From Euborellia annulipes (taxonomy: Eukaryota; Arthropoda; Insecta; Dermaptera; Anisolabididae), in assembly GCA_023213315.1 (NCBI GenBank), contig JAKCPI010005063.1, forward strand, positions 1 through 64,000: a stretch of DNA of 64,000 nt, in the 5' to 3' direction. Under the pieces are notes generated by a model. That model made no database searches. It saw only the letters and a program-made list of their open reading frames with translations, and had not been told where the DNA came from. Below, one piece after another: positions 54,663 through 64,000 of the stretch. Position 1 is the first letter of the stretch. Each line of letters begins with the position of its first letter. The translations under genes and the position numbers were made by a program.

Positions 54663-55084
54663 TTATTTCAATTTATTCAGGACCACTATGCTGACGTTAC
54701 AGTCTTGGTCTAGAACATCTTCACAGCTACACATGGTGTTTCAGGAAGAAAGGTACCGGTAAATATTTTAGGGGGAGGTGCAATAGAATAAAAAATTCTA
54801 TATAACATGTGTCCAATTTTTAATGAGTCCAGAGAAACAGCTGTTGGTATTACACCGATCGCTATGAGAATTTAACGATTGTAGTGTGTTGTTGTTGACA
54901 TTGAATGTTTTCAACTGACATTGTGATTTATTGGCCAAGTATACTGTACTGTATGTTTAAACATCTCGCACGTATTTACACATGCTGAGTATACCGATAT
55001 GGTATGTCTAAGTGCGGCATTTTTATACATGGTGAGTATGCCGATATGGTATGCATACATGTGCATGCGTACATTCTAATACTT

Positions 55085-55155
55085 CTGACGATGACAAGGA
55101 ATTGTCTAAATACGTATCAAGTGTTAATTTTTAATTAATAAAACCTTTGAAACGG
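55085..55155 (+). ncRNA. Hammerhead-like remnant of the 42535 family
   Basis: CTGACGA, T, GACAAGGAATTGTC, then TAAATACGTATC. GAAA has become TAAA. The downstream AATTAATAAAACCTTTGAAA is shared with 42700. Confidence 0.5.
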
Positions 55156-55194
55156 TCAAAAGTTTAAATCTTATTGTATTTGTGTTATATTGTT

Positions 55195-55227
55195 CTGAAG
55201 ATGGTCTTGACCAAGACCGAAACGTCA
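55195..55227 (+). ncRNA. Hammerhead-ribozyme-like motif
   Basis: CTGAAGA, T, GGTCTTGACCAAGACC (4-6 bp stem II), GAAACGTC. All core bases match. It lies about 100 bp after the decayed motif at 55085. Confidence 0.62.
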
Positions 55228-56154
55228 GAGTAGTGGACCTGAATAAATAGATGCCATTTTTTACTTTTTCATCAATTTAAAAGTAGTATTTCCATTTCAA
55301 TACGTGTATTAACCATGAGTCATTGAGTTCAACATTCTCTACAAAAAGGAGAATGCAGAAAAATAGCAAATATGGAAATTAAAGACGAAAGATAGAAACT
55401 GTAACATAATTTTATATTCAATGATCAAAATGAATTTAAAGTTAAAAAAGTCCATAGCCTGCATAAGTCGGCTACAGGTTATTTTATTGAATTTATTTTC
55501 CTAATAGTTCAAATGTTATTAAATTTTAATGCTGATGATGTTGGCCACTTCTTTATTTTACATCCCGATAATTTGCTTATTAATCTTATAAACACGTAGC
55601 ATAGTTTTAATGTTGTGGGTTGTTGTTGACCTAGATTTTAAGGTTGGCAATTTTTCCCTGGCAACTTGATACCCTCCACCAACCAACACCCCGGTTAACT
55701 CCGTTATGGGCCCGTTGGCAGCCAATTTGCTACGCTATTAACGGAATAAATTTACCTGGCAGTTATCCTCTCACTCCCCCCACGGGGGATGATTATTGAT
55801 AACGAGCCTCTTAACGTCAGCCAGGCTAAATAAACAACGTTCATTAATTTAGCTGAGCTATAACAGAAAAATCTCATTTGCTTGATAATAACAAATCATA
55901 ATAATTAGAGCTATAGTCCAGTTTAAAAATTTCTAATATTAATAAGAATATTTTTTAAATGAAAAAAAAAAATGATTTTTCTTAATCTATTTTTTTGATA
56001 ATTAATTTTATTTATTTATTTTTCTTCTAGTTATGTACATGTTATGTTACAACATTAGATAGAGTGTAGAAAATAAAATTTGTCGGGCTGGAGATCTCGG
56101 GTGTTAGAGTACATTTGGCCCATTAACAAATGAATGTACTGTGCCAACCAGTTA
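55228..56154. other. Unassigned DNA with a possible regulatory block
   Basis: The part 55640-55860 is unique and GC-balanced, with GGTTGGCAATTTTTCCCTGG, GTTAACTCCGTTATGGGCCC, AACGTCAGCCAGGC and TTCATTAATTTAGC. It looks conserved rather than repetitive. No coding frame is convincing. Confidence 0.45.
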
Positions 56155-56609
56155 TCCTGTCCATCCTATGAAGTACAAGAGTAAAGTGGTCTTCAGAAGA
56201 TTTCAATGGCAAAATGAGAATATACATTTTAAAGAGCATCTAAACAATAATAGATTTTAGAATTTTAATCAAAATCGTTGGAGCGAATTTTGAGAAAATC
56301 GAAAAAAACTGAAAAACTACATCAGTAAAGTACTAGTACTTTTTGGCCAATTTTGATCAAAAGCTTATTTTCACCCCCTAGGTGGGTGACTAACTTAAAT
56401 ATAAAATTTCAACCTCTTAGCTCAATTCCTTCATGCTTAAAATTGAACACAGACAGACAGACAGACCATGTCGCGAAAACCACTTTTTTGGATTTAGGGG
56501 ACCTCAAAACGTGTATATCCATCAAAATCTCGACATCGAATTTTTGACATGAATCCAATACTTTCTCTCTATATATATTAACATATATAGAGGTAAGAGA
56601 AAGTAAAAA
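56155..56609 (-). repeat. R1 copy, hairpin missing
   Basis: Starting at CATCCTATGAAGTACAAGAG and ending GGTAAGAGAAAGTAAAAA, with a (CAGA)n tract at 56448-56464. Confidence 0.92.
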
Positions 56610-57357
56610 TCTAATTTATTTTCTCCAAAATTATTCATCAATAAAACACAAACACTGTTATTTATGAAATATTTCTAACAGATAACAATCTTGTATTTAT
56701 TTTCTAGAAAAGTTTTAATTGAAAATTAATATACAAAACGCGAATTTCTAAATATATATAATAATAATAATATATCAAATTAATAGGATATTTCTTGATT
56801 ATTTATGGTTTCTTCTTATTCAGTATTCGAGTGAAAATCCTCGTAAATTAAACGCGAAGGCCAAATAAATGAGAGAGAGAGCGGTAATAAATTTTTTGCC
56901 CTATTATTATCGACGGTGTTAATTGAAAATTAATTTTCATTAAATAATTCAACGATGAGAGAGAAAATTGAATTGACTTTGATAAATATCAAGGCCAGAA
57001 AAACATGATCATGTCCATCACTTCACTCACTCACTGTATTGTTTTCAAATATGAAAATTTAATAAGCAGCCTCTAAAATATGCGTATATTTGAGAGAGTT
57101 GGAAGAGGGGGGGGGATAATTTATGGATAAGAACAAATAATAATAATTAATAATTAATAAAAATAATTGGACAGTTATTAAGATTTAGATATTTTTTTAT
57201 AATATTAAAATATCTCTCTCGTTCTGACGGGTGGTGAAGAATAATTTCATTTTCTCATTAAATTTAATATTTATTTTATGGTTAAAATATATCAGAGGTG
57301 TTTACACAGCCTCTCATACTTTCATTATAATTATTTTTTCCTGTCATTGGACCCAGG
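56610..57357. other. Unassigned A+T-rich DNA
   Basis: (GA)n lies near 56872. TAATAATTAATAATTAATAA lies at 57140. No gene is seen. Confidence 0.55.
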
Positions 57358-58090
57358 GGAGGGGGTATCTTACTTAAATATAAAATTTCAACCTCATAGC
57401 TCTTTTGGTTATTGAGATATTTTGAGACACAGACACCTCCACATAGAGAAACCATGTCGCGGAAACCACTTTTTTGGATTCAGGGGACCTCAAAACATGT
57501 ATATGGGTGATTCTTTTACAAACCGAACACTTTCTGACCGACATGTTTTTGATTTGGCTGAAATTTTTTTTACGGGTTCTATATCGAAAAAAAAGATTGC
57601 CATCCGCGAGGATTTTCTTTTTTCTTTAATATTTTGGGAAATAGAGAGGGTCGAAAATGTGAAAATTTGATGATTTTCTGCTTAGACGCTCACTTTTAAA
57701 AATTCATAACTCTGGTTCTATTTGAGCTAGAAAAAAACTTTTTTTACCATTTTAAAGCTAAAAGAGTGAACTTTAAGAAAAAAATTATTCCATCAAAATT
57801 TATTATAGATTTCACATTGTTATCAACAATTGAAATCTTTAAATCGATTTTTAACAATGGGGCCCCAAATGTTTAAAATATTAAAGAAAAAAGAAAATCC
57901 TCGCGGATGGCTATCTTTTTTTTCGATATAGAACCCGTAAAAAAAATTTCAGCCAAATCAAAAACATGTCGGTCAGAAAGTGTTCGGTTTGTAAAAGAAT
58001 CACCCATATCCATCAAAATCTGAATTTTTGACATGAATTCCATACTTTCTCTCTCAAAATATTAACATATATAGAGGTAAGAGAAAGTAA
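57358..58090 (-). repeat. R1 copy split by a foldback element
   Basis: R1 runs from GGGGGTATCTTACTTAAAT to CAAAACATGTATAT, resumes at ATATCCATCAAAATCTGAAT, and ends AGGTAAGAGAAAGTAA. The intervening 501 bp is foreign. Confidence 0.92.
57505..58005. mobile_element. 501-bp foldback inserted in R1, 4-bp TSD ATAT
   Basis: GGGTGATTCTTTTACAAACC at the left and its exact complement at the right close arms of about 150 bp (with GACCGACATGTTTTTGATTT and ATCCGCGAGGATTTTC). ATAT lies at 57501-57504 and 58006-58009. Because R1 reads GTATATCC here in other copies, the duplication is real and 4 bp. No ORF with a transposase motif is present. Superfamily unassigned. Confidence 0.9.
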
Positions 58091-58093
58091 TAA

Positions 58094-58205
58094 AGTACGT
58101 ATCAAGATTTAATTTTATAATTAATAAGACTTTTGAAATAAATGACCTGGGGCAGGGGTCGGCAACCTGCGGCCCTTTGTAACTTTTGCGCAGCATGCAA
58201 AACCT
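58094..58205. mobile_element. Fragments: 42535-family piece and hAT-type end
   Basis: TACGTATCAAGATTTAATTT belongs to the hammerhead-bearing family. CAGGGGTCGGCAACCTGCGG at 58153 is a typical hAT terminus with no partner found. Confidence 0.5.
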
Positions 58206-58212
58206 AGTCTGA

Positions 58213-58690
58213 TTTTTTACTTTTTCTTACCTCTATATATGTTAATATATATAGAGAGAAAGTATTGGTTTCATGTCAAAAATTCGACGTCGAGATTTTG
58301 ACGGAAATACACGTTTTGAGGCCCCAGAATCCAAAAAAATGGTTTTCGCTACATGGTCTGTCTGGGAACAAAATATCTCAAGAAGGAAAAGAGCTAGGAA
58401 CTTGAAATTTTATATTTAAGTTAGGCACCCCCTAGAACGTGGCACGAAGCTTTTGAGCAAAATCGACCAAAGAGTACTAGTAAAGTACTTTTCTGATGTC
58501 CTTTTTCAGTTTTTTTCGATTTTCTCAATATTCGCTCTAACGATTTTGATTAAAATTCAAAAATCAATTTAGAAATTTTTTGGTTAACTATTTATTAGAT
58601 GTTCTTTAAAACGTATATTCTCATTTTGCCATTGAAATTGTTTGAAGCACACTTTACTCTTGTACTTCATAGGATAGATAGGAGAATAAA
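58213..58690 (+). repeat. R1 copy, hairpin half missing
   Basis: TTTTTTACTTTTTCTTACC to TTCATAGGATAGATAGGAG, with an extra AGAAATTTTTTGG insertion near 58570. Confidence 0.9.
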
Positions 58691-59725
58691 TAAGCCCGTC
58701 TCATGATCTAGTGCATGTTCTTGTTCTTGTTTGTAAAATTGAATGTGTTCACTGTCCTGTAAATGGTTTACAGCTGTAGGACAGTTTTGGTAAATAAATA
58801 AATAAATAAATAAATAGATGGTTGTCGAAATCAACGATAACTAAATTATTATTGAAAAATTGTATCAACCAAACCAAATATTAATTTAATAAAAAAAAAG
58901 TTGCATTAATTTTAAATTACTTTTCGTAAATTTTATAACTTTGTTGAGATTCAAAAAACTTTAGTCGCATTTTAATTCTCTCTCTTTCTTTTTTATTTCC
59001 TCTCTCTTTTTGGTTGTTGTCCTTTCAATTGGCATTGGATTCATATTAGTTCCATTAAGAGAGAGAAAAGGAGAGAGAATCACCTCCTCCATCCACCCTC
59101 AAGTGACATTAATGACTTTAATAATTTTGATGTCTTGTTTATGGAATTTCGAGAATTCCCTCTCTCTCTCTCTCTCTCTCTTTCTTTATATCTCATTCAT
59201 TCATTCGCTTCACCTTGGAAATAGAAAATATAAACAGGTTGTATGGCTGCTTTTGCTTATATCAAAATGGGGGAGGTAATTTCAGATTCAGACCACACAC
59301 ACACACACAGACACGCAATCACACACACAAACAGACAAAGATAGATGTAAAATTCCAGGTAATTTTTTTGATGACTCTCATAAATTAAATGATAGCTTCA
59401 ATTAATTGCTTGAAGGAAGAGAAGAAGACGAGGAAATATTTTTTTTTATTACAACTTGAATGAAATTATATCTCTAGTAGGAATGATTAAAAAACCGTCA
59501 AAGAATATAAATGTAAATGAGAAATAGGCAACAAGGTTGCGAAACTTTTTATGAAGAAGTGTTCAAATAAGTTAATATTTAATAGTATTAAACATAATAT
59601 TTAATACTACTTGTTAAGTAGTGCTAACCTGGGAGTTAGGGATGGAATAATTCATGTTTATTTCTATCGTTATACTTTAGATTTTATATCCCAGAAGAGA
59701 AGTTATAAACAGACTAGATCGCTGC
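58691..59725. other. Unassigned DNA with (TC)n and (AC)n
   Basis: (AATA)n lies near 58795, (TC)n at 59160-59181, and (AC)n at 59294-59308. No gene is seen. Confidence 0.55.
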
Positions 59726-60237
59726 TTTTTACTTTCTCTTACCTCTATATAGATTAATATATAGAGAGAGAAAGTATTGGTTTAATGTCAAAATTCGATG
59801 TCGATATTTTGATGGATATACACGTTTTGAGGTCCCCTGAATCCAAAAAAGTGGTTTTCGCAAAATAGTCTGTGTGTCTGTGAACAAAATATCTGAAGGA
59901 CGAAAAGAGGTAAGAGGTTGAAATTTTATATTTAAGTTAGGCACCCCTCTGGCACGTGACACGAAGCTTTTGAACAAAATCGGATAAAGAGTACTAATAC
60001 TTTACTGATGTACTTTTTCAGTTTTTTTATGCATTTTCTCAATCTCTATCGATTTTGATTAAAATTAAAAAATCAATTATTTTTTACATGCTCTTTAAAA
60101 TGTATATTCTCATTTTGGTCTCAAAATTGTTTGAAGCACACTTTACTCTTGTACTTCATAGGAAAAATGGGAGAAATGGTTGCCATGGTTACAAAATATA
60201 AATATTTTCCCATGTTTATAAATTTTACATCTTGAAT
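59726..60237 (+). repeat. R1 copy, terminal hairpin missing
   Basis: TTTTTACTTTCTCTTACCTC to AATTTTACATCTTGAATCC. It is directly followed by a SINE-like fragment. Confidence 0.9.
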
Positions 60238-60320
60238 CCGTGCCTGCCTTATATACCAAGGGTTGCGGGTTCGGACCCGAGGTATTCCGATGATTTTATT
60301 TATTTAGTAAAAACATTACA
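60238..60320 (+). repeat. tRNA-derived SINE fragment
   Basis: TATATACCAAGGGTTGCGGG and TTCGGACCCGAGGTATTCC give a B box. The A-box half is missing, so it joins R1 at a 5' truncation. Confidence 0.6.
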
Positions 60321-60757
60321 TTCACTCAACAGAAAATTTCCATTGCAGAGTGAATTGGGAACAAATAATTTTTCACAATTTGAAATAAAATTATAAATTA
60401 TACATATGATAACAAGAAAAAATAAAATTGATAATACAATACAAAATACAATTCAAATAATGGAAATCATGAAGAGGCCTCCCTTCTAGTATATTCAACA
60501 ATCATGTTGAATATGGGAGATCTCTCCATTATCCTCGTTCTCGCCCTGCCAACATGAAACAGAGATCCATACCTCAAGGAAACTGCGTGGGACCCTGAAG
60601 CAATTTTAGCTAATAATTATTTAAGCCATTTGGATACCAAATCGTTAAAAATCTTATATGGCCTGAGTTGCCGAAAAGACTGTGTGAATGTGTGTGAGTG
60701 TGAGTGTGAATGAGAAAAAGTGTGAGTGATTTTAAAAAAAAATCTTAAATTCTAATA
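60321..60757. other. Unassigned DNA
   Basis: A SINE-tail-like TTTAAGCCATTTGGATACCA lies at 60625. (GT)n-like GTGTGTGAGTGTGAGTGTG lies at 60688. No gene is seen. Confidence 0.5.
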
Positions 60758-60823
60758 TATCGGTGAAAACTAAATATATCGCGACACAAAACAATCTGGT
60801 GCGACCAGTCACATCAGATTTTT
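60758..60823 (+). repeat. R1 3' fragment with collapsed hairpin
   Basis: AAACTAAATATATCGCGACA, AATCTGGTGCGACCAG and TCACATCAGATTTTTT. The loop side of the hairpin is deleted. Confidence 0.78.
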
Positions 60824-60960
60824 TTTACATCTGAGGCGATTTAGAATTTTCTTACTAGCCAAAATAATTTAGTAATAGAAAATTTTTCATCGCGTTGAAC
60901 GGGAAGCGAACTCCTGACCGTGATCATGAAACAAGAGCTTTATCCCCGCTCAGAGTTTTT
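60824..60960 (-). repeat. tRNA-derived SINE, decayed
   Basis: CATCTGAGGCGATTTAGAAT (tail complement) and GAACGGGAAGCGAACTCCTG (B box complement). Confidence 0.6.
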
Positions 60961-61355
60961 TAATATTTATTTATATACGTTTGAACTTAAATTACTCGTA
61001 AAATTCTCTTTCTATCTCGTGTATTACATTAAAATTTGTGACTCTCTCTTTCATGTTGACTCTAATATTATTAATATTTATTCAGTATTGGAATCTATTT
61101 TATTGCTTTGTATTAACAATGAAATTCCTACGCTAATAAACTTTAATATTTGTGCAAACATAAAAGGTATTTGAAAATGTGCGATAATTGGTTCGAATTA
61201 ATATTTAAATAAATAAATGAATGAATGAAATATTATTATTTATTAGATTAAAAAAAAAAGTCAATATTTGAGAAAGCGAATAGGAAAAATAAAATAAAAG
61301 ATGAGTCTTAAATATCAGAATTTTATGTAACCAAATGGGAAAACCTTTCCAATAA
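60961..61355. other. Unassigned A+T-rich DNA
   Basis: Open frames of up to 84 codons are A+T-driven. No gene is recognised. Confidence 0.5.
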
Positions 61356-61440
61356 AAAAAATCTGGTGTGACTGTCGCACAGACCTCAACTTTCTCTTAT
61401 CTTCGGTAATCGAAAGTTGTAATCTGTGCTTGTCCCACCC
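61356..61440. repeat. R1 terminal hairpin, cut by a hAT-like end
   Basis: AAAAAATCTGGTGTGACTGT to GTGCTTGTCCCACC is intact up to its last 10 bp. There CAAGGCCGCAGACAGAC and a C10 run (a G-tract hAT MITE end) begin. Confidence 0.75.
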
Positions 61441-61595
61441 AAGGCCGCAGACAGACTTGAGGCCCCCCCCCCCGCCCTTAAAGTTCTTTTTTAGTATGTA
61501 AAAGGCAATTGTGATCTTCATGTCAACAACTTTTTACACAGTTTTTGGCACAATTTTTGAAACAGTTATATATAGCTTACAATATTTATTTAAAT

Positions 61596-62213
61596 AAAAA
61601 TCTGGTGTGACTAATCTAAAGTTGTATTCTGTGCTTGTCACACCAGATTTTTTGTGTCGACATATATTTAGTTTCCGACAGTACGGTACATTCGATTTTC
61701 AAGGTGTAAAATTTATAAGTATGGCAAAATATTTATATTTTGATACCATGGCAACCATTTCTCCTATCTTTCCTATGGAGTGCAAGAGTAAAGGGGTCTT
61801 CAGAAGATTTCAATCACAAAATGAGAATATACATTTGAAAGAGAATCTAAAAAATAATTGATTTTTGAATATAAAAAAAATCGTTGGAGCAAATTTAGAG
61901 ATAATCTAAAAAAACTGAAAAAGTACATCAGTAAAGTACTAGTACTTTTTGGTCGATTTTGTTCAAAAGCTTCGTGTTAAGTCCTATGGGGGTGTCTAAC
62001 TTAAATATAAAATTTCAACCTCCTAGCTCTTTCCGTTATTGAGATATTTTGTTCACAAACACACAGACAGACCATGTCGCGAAAACCACTTTTTTGGATT
62101 CAGGGGACCTCAAAACGTGTATATCCATCAAATTTTTGACATGAATCCAATACTTTCTCTCTCTATATATATTAAATATATATAGGCCTACATACGTAAG
62201 AGAAAGTAAAAAA
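61596..62213 (-). repeat. R1 copy, near full length
   Basis: A shortened hairpin (AAAAATCTGGTGTGACTAAT to CACACCAGATTTTTTGTG) is followed by a complete body and GTAAGAGAAAGTAAAAAA. TTATTTAAAT is found just outside both ends (61586-61595 and 62215-62224), a possible 10-bp TSD in A+T-rich DNA. Confidence 0.92.
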
Positions 62214-62479
62214 GTTATTTAAATTTTTTTCAAAATTTCCTAAACAAAGGGTTATAATTTATACAGGCCAGATCCGGGCAGACGACTTCCGGGGGGGGGG
62301 GAGTCTGGGAGAATGGACAATTTTTTGAAAATTAGACACTTAAATCTACGTTTTTAGCTATCCTGAGATGTGAAAAATACAATCAAACTTGCTTTGATCT
62401 TAAAGGGCCCGGGCCCCTTCAGGAAAAATATTTCATGAAAATGATTTTTTTATTGAAATTTTAACCATCAAAATTATTT
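62214..62479. other. Unassigned DNA with G-tract MITE end
   Basis: CAGATCCGGGCAGACGACTT and a G11 run at 62270-62302, plus GGGCCCGGGCCCC at 62405, look like a decayed G-tract hAT element. Confidence 0.5.
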
Positions 62480-62618
62480 TTTGTGTTGAAATATATATTT
62501 AGTTTCCGCCGATATATTAGAATTCAAGATGTCAAATTTATTTACATTTTGTTACCATGGCAACTATTTCTCCTATCCATCCTATGAAGTACAAGAGTAA
62601 AGTGGTCTTCAGAAGAAA
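62480..62618 (-). repeat. R1 fragment
   Basis: TGTGTTGAAATATATATTTA to AGTGGTCTTCAGAAG. Only the hairpin-proximal body is present. Confidence 0.85.
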
Positions 62619-64000
62619 AAATTATAAAAATCAAAACGAATAAGTGAATAAAAAAACATGATTTCATGGGAACCCCTGCAAGAATAGAAACGCAACCAAA
62701 TACACTTCAGAGAATTCGGTTGCCTAGCGTAAGGAATAGTGGTTTCTTTTTTAATTTAATAGTCAACTGAAGAAGCATTCAAAAGTGTTGTGAACAGAAA
62801 TTTATTCTTATAAAATTCTGGCTGGATAATTAGTCCAGGCATCTTTATTTTGACGAATGTTTAGCATTTTATCTTTTCTGTATAAAAATATAATTTTTTT
62901 TATTAAATGACGTCCCACTAATTAGCAATTATTTCTCACCTTATTTTTATAACACAATAAATTTTTGAATTTTTTTTTCATAGTAATAAAAAAGCGATTA
63001 TTCTTTTAGTGTCTTTTTTATTTCTAATTGGTTCTCTTGAATAGAACTAGGTCAGCAGAGCTTCTCTATCAGCGAATTTTTTGTTATTAACTTTTATTGT
63101 TGAACATAAAAAAATTTTGCCATTTATGTAACATACACTATTTAGGAGGTACACACACAAAAATATTTATCGTATCTTATTTTAAAGTATAAATACGTTT
63201 ATGATTTTATTAAAATTGTAATAACAAAATTGCTAAATATAATAAATAAAAAATAAACAAATTCGGGAGTCCCAGCCAGGTACGCGGCCCATCGCGGGTG
63301 TAGTATATAGATATTTTATTTTTTTGATCGTATTCAATTTCAAATATTACACAAAAACCCTCTTAGGTCCTATTTAGAATATGATTATTTCATTTTTTTT
63401 GTTATTCGGCCACAAATAGCAGGATAATCTCTTCTTTCTATTTTTATTAGAAAAGAAAAAGTAGAAAGCTTTTCTGATGCTGGGTTTTATACGAATGTGA
63501 CCAAAATGTTTATTTTCTATTTATCTTGAGCTCTTTCTCTTGGAAGTAGAAAAGTGGAATTTATGATAAAATAATTAGATAAGTGAAGATTAAATTTGTT
63601 CGGATAGTGCCCCGTAAGTCGTATTAGAATCTAAATTTTTTTTTTAATAAAATTAAAAATTTGAATGCCAAAATTCTTTATTATAATTTAGTCGGGACCT
63701 ATCTTAGTTTATAATTGTATTCAATTAATAATTTAATTACCAAAAATAATAAATGAATGACTTTTGACTCAGGTATTTCTTTGCATAATATAGATCTGGC
63801 AACATTACATTTATCAGCTGTTTATTTTAAATCTTAAAAGCCTTCAATTTTATTTTGTTTAATACTAGGGTATAATACAATGGAAGATTTGCGAGAAAAA
63901 ATATCGTAAAATCGGGAAAAAAAATGTAACTGACAGCGAGAAATGAGTATTATTATTTTATGCAACGTTGCCACACTGGTCTGAGTCTCGTGACTTCCTT
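62619..64000. other. Unassigned A+T-rich DNA
   Basis: One GC-richer stretch, TCCCAGCCAGGTACGCGGCC, lies at 63270. No gene, repeat family or hairpin is recognised to the end of the window. Confidence 0.55.

Noticed and set aside
1..64000. CRISPR array or bacterial operon
   Set aside because: No regularly spaced identical repeats, no ribosome-binding-site-led gene runs. Introns, SINEs and hAT TSDs indicate a eukaryote.

Overview
This window is animal (metazoan) nuclear DNA. It is very A+T-rich (about 70% by eye) and packed with interspersed repeats. It contains candidate GT-AG spliced exons, tRNA-derived SINEs with long target-site duplications (TSDs), hAT and Tc1/mariner-type miniature elements, and many hammerhead-ribozyme-like motifs. 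There are no bacterial-style operons. The species cannot be named from the sequence. I could not assign any open reading frame to a known protein family, and no complete gene is visible. The window is best read as a repeat-rich intergenic region or gene desert, with a duplicated locus carrying exon-like modules at its left end.

Left end (1-9000). A block of about 2-3 kb is present in three to four diverged copies (A 1-2880, B 4165-6500, C 6955-8100, D 8190-9000). Inside the copies sit very short exon-like modules with good splice signals: 28/28/27 nt on the plus strand and 36/36/24 nt on the minus strand. There are also minus-strand ORFs kept open between copies despite indels. Between B and C lies a near-perfect foldback (6571-6929) whose arms carry two exons and a 67-nt intron of a secreted-peptide-like gene. 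A 1.17-kb foldback transposon (2977-4150) separates A from B.

Rest of the window (9000-64000). The dominant content is one dispersed family, called R1 here. It is about 0.5-0.75 kb, with one end in a short ACTTTCTCTTAC palindrome and the other in a long hairpin bounded by ATCTGGTGTGA/TCACACCAGAT. About 30 full or partial copies occur on both strands. Several serve as dated targets: a 1566-bp TA-flanked element split one copy (27870-29435), a 501-bp foldback split another (57505-58005), and a SINE split a third (50600-50706).

A second theme is hammerhead-like cores (CTGANGA, one A/T, stem II, GAAACGTY). About 17 are scattered from 13.3 to 55.2 kb, often as inverted pairs. This arrangement suggests remnants of Penelope-like retroelements. 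Four G-tract-rich hAT miniature elements have exact 8-bp TSDs. A pair of other hAT copies shares one 8-bp flank across a 2-kb interval. A SINE family with an (AAG)n tail has 14-16-bp TSDs at three sites.

A few unique, less A+T-rich stretches (11.4-11.6, 20.9-21.2, 32.4-32.6, 36.05-36.25, 41.3-41.45, 47.03-47.15 and 55.6-55.85 kb) look like possible exons or regulatory DNA rather than repeats.
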